Part shown: in pieces, positions 54,701-60,000 of the stretch
Layout of the letters: each line of letters opens with the position of its first letter
Position numbering within the stretch: the first letter of the stretch is position 1
Source of the DNA: Nematostella vectensis
Lineage: Eukaryota > Cnidaria > Anthozoa > Actiniaria > Edwardsiidae
Length of the DNA stretch: 60,000 nt
Direction: 5' to 3'
Assembly (NCBI RefSeq): GCF_932526225.1
Contig: NC_064034.1
Coordinates: 12,538,887-12,598,886 of the forward strand
Notes under the pieces: model-generated
Database searches by the model: none
Told to the model about the DNA's origin: nothing
Seen by the model: only the letters and a program-made list of their open reading frames with translations
Translations under genes and position numbers: made by a program

Positions 54701-56984
54701 TTTTACCCCCTGCTACGGCCTTGTTTAGTGCTAAAGAATAATCTTGTGAAGAGCCACTAAGAAACCGTAGTCACTTTCGAATATGCACTTGATCTGCAGA
54801 GCATTGTACAGGACCAGCCCTTGGCATGGAGGACGGAAGAATCAAAGATTCGCAGCTGTCACAATCTTCATTTCAACAAGATCCGAAGTACGCTCGACTT
54901 AACAGGGTCGAGGTACCTCAAGGTGCTCAGCTAATGCAGTCGGACACGGATGGTGGGTGGTTCTTGGTGGACTTTCTAGTTACAAAGGTCATCAGTGCGT
55001 TTGCAATGCAGGGATATGGAAACGTTGGTGGCAATTCGCGCGTAACGTCCTTCATGATTTCCACGTCCCATGACAATGATACCTGGACATTTGTGAAGGC
55101 CATGGATAAGTCAGTAAATGTAAGTTAAGCAAGCGAGTCATCCTTGGGAACACAAGGCGTTGTTGTCAGTAAAACCAGGCGTGAGAACGGGTAGAAACAA
55201 GGCGTTGCCTTTTTCCGCCTCGTTATCGCGCCTCCTTACGGTGAAGACGACGCCCTTGGTTTTCGAGTATGCAAGTGAGTGTACAACTGTATCATTGACT
55301 TTAAGAGCCTTTTTAAACTGCTGGCTATTTTTAGATTTGAACTTATGTATCTTAGGACCATGGTGAGTGTAGAGCTTCCATAGAGTACCCATAGAAACAA
55401 TGGTCTAAGAGTAAAACGTCTGCTTGGATTTGTCTATAGATTTTTCCTGGGAACACGGACAACGTTGGAATCGTGAAGACGACCTTTTCACCTCCTGTAG
55501 TAGGACGCTACTTCCGTATCACCACTAAGACTTGCGTATCATACTGTTCGTTCCGTCTGGAATTCTACGGCTGTGACATCTGCAAGTTAGGTAAGTCTTG
55601 GTTGCATAGGTGCGCATCCAGAAATTCGCAGAGGAACAAACGAATGTTGTGGAGGGAGGGGAGGGGGCGTAGATGGGTGTATGTGTCATGAATGGTCAGC
55701 TCCAATAGATCTCTTGTTAAGTTTTGGTCACTTCCTGGGATTTTGGTCAGAAAGGCAAAAAAACTTGAATCCTCCCTCGATGGCATGGCGTTTACGACAC
55801 ATTTTATTTTCATTTACTCCCCATACATGTATATACCGATAAAAAGAAACAGAACCCACCATGAAGCAGACAAGATGACAATATTGTATCTGGAGATGGC
55901 TACAATTTATTCGAATTTATTTGAATTCAGGGTGAACGAACATACCGTATGAACAGAACACTCCACGCAATTTACCATCATGAGTGTGAGCTAGTGGGTA
56001 ATTGTTACAGAAAGTGGTAAAATGGGCCAGCGTCCTCCAGCGGCCCTTTTATCTCGAAATACAGGTCAATGATTTGTGGTGAGAGACGGGACCTTTGAGG
56101 TAGTGGCATTACCTGGAGAGATTGGCATTCCACAATATAGAGTGCCAGTTTCCCACATCTCTAAAATATTCCAAACTGCGAGCCCCGGTCCTCTGAGGAA
56201 GTGCAACCTAAGATATCGCGGCTTTCTTACACAGGACATGCCCTTGGTATGGAGAACAGAAGGGTCAAAGCGGCGCAATTATCGCAGTCTACATACTATG
56301 ACAACAATCCGGTGTATGGTGGCGACAATGCGCGCCTCAACAAAGTGGTCTGGCCTCAGGGAGCGCAGCTTCACATCGATAACGATGACGGTGGATGGTT
56401 CAAAGTGGATTTCCTGAGGGACAAGGTCATCATTGCCTTTGCGATGCAGGGATACGGTAACGCCCATGCAGTTGAACGCACGAAAAGGTTCTGGGTTTCC
56501 ACTTCTCATGACGATGAAGTCTGGACATTTGTTAAGAACACTACTAGTGGAAGTCCCAAGGTATTTGGCATGCACTAATCTTTCACTAATTTTCCTGGTT
56601 TCCCCCTTTTTTATTTTTAGCATATGGCGCACAACAACAACAAAACAGAGAACGCTTTTCACATATATATAATATGCTTTCCATACGGAGCAAAGTTTAG
56701 GCCCCAAAGGTCCCAATTAAAGCCCTTCTATTTTTGCGTCTTAATAAAGAGAGCGGACTTCTTTGTGCCTATTATCTCTAAAACCCCCTCCCGGCGTTCT
56801 TAATTGATCAGTAACTTGGATTGATCATTTTTTTTTCCAGCTCTTCCCTGGGAATGTCCACAGCATCGCTACGGTCAACACAACCTTTACCCCTCCAGTG
56901 ATCGGACGTTTTTTCAAAGTAACGACCAAGGAATGTTACCAGTGCTGCTCCTTCCGACTGGAGTTCTATGGCTGCGATGTGTGA
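51776..56984 (+). CDS. Secreted apple/PAN-EGF-discoidin-discoidin protein
   Basis: Six exons: 51776-52078, 54350-54458, 54800-55119, 55440-55590, 56235-56560, 56841-56984; 450 residues, frame kept, stop TGA. The start ATG gives a short hydrophobic leader (MLSVLLLSPSGTSA). Exon 1 holds an apple/PAN-like domain (AIDCVLECLRDKACQSVNRR...CELI). Exon 2 is an EGF domain (ECDRHPCRDGDFC...YRCDCRENYTGPVC). Exons 3-4 and 5-6 are two F5/8C (discoidin) domains, each with LGME...DSQLSQSS or its variant, GGWF(L/K)VDF, AFAMQGYGN and a final C...(S)FRLEFYGCD. Each discoidin domain is split by a phase-0 intron just before (I/L)FPGN. Probably a cell-surface or matrix-binding protein. Confidence 0.9.
52079..54349. 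other. Intron 1 of the apple-EGF-discoidin gene
   Basis: Contains g-rich gggagggt words at 52240-52360 that look like outliers of the minisatellite at 53215-54000. No exon was found in it. Confidence 0.5.
53215..54000. repeat. Minisatellite of gggagggtcaccatttttgtgctt units
   Basis: Two interleaved unit lengths: gggagggtcaccatttttgtgcttg (about 25) and the same with tagattgg added (about 31). Roughly 28 units. Variants with gtcgacatt and ttcgttctttag cluster at both ends. It lies in intron 1 of the apple-EGF-discoidin gene and copies no exon edge. Confidence 0.92.
54525..54725. repeat. Inverted copy of the 7033/57390 dispersed repeat
   Basis: ctaccctactggtcatttcctttt at the left and ccccctgctacggcc at the right are the reverse complement of the outer parts of 57390-57545. 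The interior is different. Confidence 0.5.
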
Positions 56985-57389
56985 ATATTGTTGAACATGT
57001 GTCACACTAGAAGTTTATATAGCAATGTGAGTGAATATCGAATTTACTCGAATTAGCACCTCACTAACATGTATCATACTAGAAGCTTGTATGTAGTGGT
57101 AGTACAATTATTCTAATACAGTTGATAAGCTACGATATACTACTTAAAATGGAATTGAATCGGGTAAGCTATCTAAGGAGGCTCCAAATAATTTACTTTT
57201 GAGTATGAGCGTGCACAGCTTTCGTAAAATGTTAGAAGCCTGGTGCGTATACGCATGCCTATGTGTCAGTTTTTGAAATTATGTGGCACGGAACCAAATT
57301 TTCACTGCGTTAAAAATCAACGGCGAATTTTACTAAAATGCTATTTTCTCAAGAGAAAGTTTAAAAAAAAAATCGAATACTCCCATCTC

Positions 57390-57545
57390 AGGGCCGTAGC
57401 AGGGGGTGGGGGCACTGGGGGCCCCCATATTTATAAAAATTAGGAAATGACCAAGTAGGGGCGTGGCTGTGCCCCCCAACTATTTTCTTAATGTTTCTGT
57501 AGTGCCCCTCCAATATTTCGAGGCCTGCTATGGCACTGCATCTAG
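57390..57545. repeat. Dispersed repeat copy
   Basis: Starts agggccgtagcagggggtggg and continues with gaaatgaccaagtaggggcgtggctgtgcccc, the same order as 7033-7200, about 400 bases beyond the end of the discoidin gene. Confidence 0.65.
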
Positions 57546-57785
57546 TACTACTCTCTACAGTCGAACTCTGTAAGGTTATGTTCCTAGAAATGCGCATATC
57601 ATATCAGATTATCATTTGACACTCTCCGGAAAGAATGTCAAGAGCTAGAGAGTAAGCTAGAGGGATAGTTGTCTTTTCTTAGTAAAAAGACAATCAGAGC
57701 CTAGTGCCTGGCTGCTCCTGCTCACTTTCTTGTTTGATCACTTATGCTTTGAAAGAAAACAATTGTATAAGGATGAATGTGAGCA

Positions 57786-57791
57786 AATAAA
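57786..57791 (+). terminator. Possible poly(A) signal AATAAA
   Basis: The clearest canonical hexamer after the discoidin gene, about 800 bases past the stop. If used, the 3' UTR would include the dispersed repeat at 57390. Confidence 0.3.
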
Positions 57792-57966
57792 GAATCTAGG
57801 AGAGAACAGTTTATTTCTGTACATATTTTACTCTCAAGAGGAATCGATAGTTTTGTTGGTTAAATACTTTCCTCGAGAACCAACAGGTTCAGGGCCATGA
57901 CCCTGAGGTGCTCATGGGAAGTCCACAGGAACAGGAAAATTGTCAGAGATCCATAGGCTCGGGTAT

Positions 57967-59391
57967 AAATCCTCGGGGGGGGGGGGGGGAGATCTACAGG
58001 GCCAAGTATTACTCTCTGGGGGGATCTACAGGTTCAAGTATTACTCTCTGGGGGGGGTGGAGGATCTACAGGGTCAAGTATTACTCTCTGGGGGATCTAC
58101 AGGGTCAAGTATTACTCACTGGGGGATCTACAGGGTCAAGTATTACTCTCTGGGGGGATCTACAGGGTCAAGTATTACTCTCTGGGGGGATCTACAGGGT
58201 CAAGTATTACTCTCTGGGGGGATCTACAGGGTCAAGTATTACTCTCTGGGGGGATCTACAGGGTCAAGTATTACTCTCTGGGGGGATCTACAGGGTGAAG
58301 TATTACTCTCTGGGGAGATCTACAGGGTGAAGTATTACTCTCTGGGGGGATCTACAGGGTCAAGTATTACTCTCTGGGGGGATCTACAGGGTCAAGTATT
58401 ACTCTCTGGGGGATCTACAGGGTCAAGTATTACTCGCTGGGGGGATCTACAGGGTAAAGTATTACTCTCTGGGGGATCTACAGGGTCAAGTATTGCTCTC
58501 TGGGGGATCTACAGTGTCAAGTATTACTCGCTGGGGGGATCTACAGGGTCAAGTATTACTCTTTGGGGGGATCTACAGGGTCAAGTATTACTCTCTGGGG
58601 GATCTACAGGGTCAAGTATTACTCGCTGGGGGGATCTACAGGGTCAAGTATCACTCTTTTGGGGGATCTACAGGGTCAAGTATTACTCTCTTGGGGGATC
58701 TACAGGGTCTAGTATTACTCTCTGGGGGGGATCTACAGGGTCAAGTATTACTCTTTGGGGGGATCTACAGGGTCAAGTATTACTCTCTCGGGGGATCTAC
58801 AGGGTCAAGTATTACTCGCTGGGGGATCCACAGGGTCAAGTATTACTCTCTGGGGGGATCTACAGGGTCAAGTATTACTCACTGGGGGATCTACAGGGTC
58901 AAGTATTACTCTCTGGGGGGATCTACATGGTCAAGTATTACTCTCTGGGGGGGATCTACAGGGTCAAGTATTACTCGCTGGGGGATCTACAGGGTCAAGT
59001 ATTACTCTCTGGGGGGATCTACAGGGTCAAGTATTACTATCTGGGGGGATCTACAGGGTCAAGTATTACTCGCTGGGGGGATCTACAGGGTCAAGTATTA
59101 CTCGCTGGGGGATCTACAGGGTCAAGTATTACTCTCTAGGGGGATCTACAGGGTCAAGTATTACTCTTTGGGGGGATCTACAGGGTCTACAGGGTCAAGT
59201 ATTACTCGCTGGGGGATCTACAGTGTCAAGTATTACTCTCTGGGGGGATCTACAGGGTCAAGTATTATTTGCTGGGGGGATCTACAGGGTCAAGTATTAC
59301 TCTTTGGGGGGATCTACAGGGTCTAGTATTACTCGCTGGGGGATCTACAGGGTCAAGTATTACTTTCTGGGGGGATCCACAGGGTCAAGTA
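57967..59391 (+). repeat. 31-33-bp minisatellite, about 43 units
   Basis: Unit gggggatctacagggtcaag plus tattactctct, with variants tcgctgg, tctttgg and gggtaaagt. Long ORFs run through it in several frames only because the unit lacks stops. It ends abruptly at the LTR at 59392, with no repeat visible after the LTR within the window. Confidence 0.95.
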
Positions 59392-59629
59392 TGTGTCAGA
59401 GCGTGATTTCCGGTCACTTGTTAAGAAAAGTCCTAGGCGTTCATGTAGCGCGCTCGCGCTTCGTCCTGGACCGGAGTCAGGCACTTTTTTTCAGGACATG
59501 TTCAGTTATGTAATGGCGATCGAGCGTGTTGATAATTACACAGCGCAAAATCTCGTCGAAATTGTGTGTTAAAGTAGTCTTTCTCCGCTCGGAAACCTTT
59601 GGAAATAGTCCCCGATATACCCTGCTACA
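59392..59629 (+). mobile_element. 5' LTR of an LTR retrotransposon
   Basis: A 238-base segment begins TGTGTCAGAG exactly where the minisatellite breaks off after caagta, and ends CTGCTACA. Its TG...CA ends are followed after three bases by a primer binding site. The five bases before it (aagta) would be the target duplication. The second LTR lies beyond the window, so identity of the two LTRs cannot be checked. Confidence 0.8.
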
Positions 59630-59632
59630 TTT

Positions 59633-59650
59633 TGGCGCCCAACGTGGGGC
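59633..59650 (+). promoter_or_regulatory. Primer binding site, tRNA-Lys type
   Basis: tggcgcccaacgtggggc: the 18-base sequence known as the tRNA-Lys(1,2) primer binding site of several retroelements. Position directly after the LTR fits minus-strand priming. Confidence 0.85.
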
Positions 59651-59665
59651 TCGTGGAGTTAAATT

Positions 59666-60000
59666 ATGGAGATTACCGAAGAAGAAAAAATCGAGCGCGA
59701 TCGAGTTGTAAGTCTCCTTGGGGCAGAGACCGAAGAAATCACTATCGAATCCCTGGTAGAGAAGTATACAGCTAAGTATAACTGTGGTTTAGAGTTATGG
59801 AAAGGGGAGTTTGTAAAAATTGAGGCATTTCTAGCCCACTCGTGCAAAGCCAAAGTAACGGGCTCAAAGGTGATAACAATCAAGGAAGAACCAAAAACTG
59901 TTGCACCTACCACCACGATGCAATATTTTTCGAAACCACAGTTCTCACAGTTCTTTGGCTTTGTGCAGACCGATAAAGGGGTGTCGTACCGAGTATGGAG
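59666..60000 (+). CDS. Retrotransposon first ORF (gag-like), runs off window
   Basis: An ATG 16 bases after the primer site opens a frame that is still open at the window end (111 codons). It begins MEITEEEKIERDRVVSLLG, a charged helical start, followed by an acidic and mixed region. No zinc knuckle or other diagnostic motif is reached yet. Its position makes it the gag-like gene. No stop or frameshift so far, so the copy may be young. Confidence 0.7.
   Translation, partial: MEITEEEKIERDRVVSLLGAETEEITIESLVEKYTAKYNCGLELWKGEFVKIEAFLAHSCKAKVTGSKVITIKEEPKTVAPTTTMQYFSKPQFSQFFGFVQTDKGVSYRVW

Noticed and set aside
57940-59513. ORFs of 140-399 codons with GSTGSSITLWGDLQGQVLL-like repeats
   Set aside because: Minisatellite without stops in several frames; no start context, domain or splice pattern.

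Overview
This window looks like nuclear DNA of an early-branching animal, most likely a cnidarian such as a sea anemone. That placement is inference. It rests on compact multi-exon genes with short GT-AG introns, mosaic extracellular proteins (ADAM-type protease, discoidin, apple/PAN, EGF, TSP1, fibrinogen-like and pentraxin-like modules), a tandem family of intronless class A GPCRs, a Penelope-like retroelement, an LTR element with a tRNA-Lys-type primer site, many small foldback elements and very many minisatellites. There are no bacterial operons or ribosome binding sites.

Layout. 0-10.6 kb: four tandem, same-strand, intronless GPCR paralogues. Only the last (9474-10424) is intact; the other three are truncated or frameshifted. 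A decayed Penelope-like element lies on the minus strand at 3.1-4.2 kb. 11.5-36.4 kb: one plus-strand gene that I could assemble as 41 exons with the reading frame kept at all 40 junctions (about 1,883 residues; first exon(s) with start and signal peptide not found). It encodes an ADAM-type metalloprotease: propeptide, furin-like site, zinc catalytic domain, disintegrin, cysteine-rich region, TSP1, three fibrinogen-like domains, TSP1, and two copies of an unfamiliar Cys-rich module joined by a Pro/Thr linker. A third copy of that module lies inside a four-exon cassette in the cysteine-rich region, flanked by the two halves of a discoidin domain in swapped order. 37.7-41.1 kb: a minus-strand secreted protein (signal peptide, apple/PAN, short Cys-rich segment, pentraxin/LamG-like), convergent with the protease gene. 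46.6-48.7 kb: a GM2-activator-like ML-domain protein. 51.8-57.0 kb: a secreted apple/PAN-EGF-discoidin-discoidin protein. 58.0-59.4 kb: a large minisatellite interrupted by the 5' LTR of a retrotransposon whose first ORF runs off the window.

The most unusual signal is the repeated placement of minisatellites exactly across splice junctions. In the protease gene, four arrays (units of 50, 30, 73 and 46 bp) each copy the last or first bases of an exon together with its donor or acceptor site, giving from about six to about 65 near-identical splice sites in a row. The same thing occurs with a 50-bp unit at the last acceptor of the unrelated GM2-activator-like gene. The second strong signal is the phase-0/phase-0 cassette carrying a permuted discoidin domain. 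The three genes for secreted proteins with adhesion or lectin-like modules, plus the lipid-binding protein, suggest extracellular-matrix or immune-type recognition roles, but no shared pathway can be read from the sequence.
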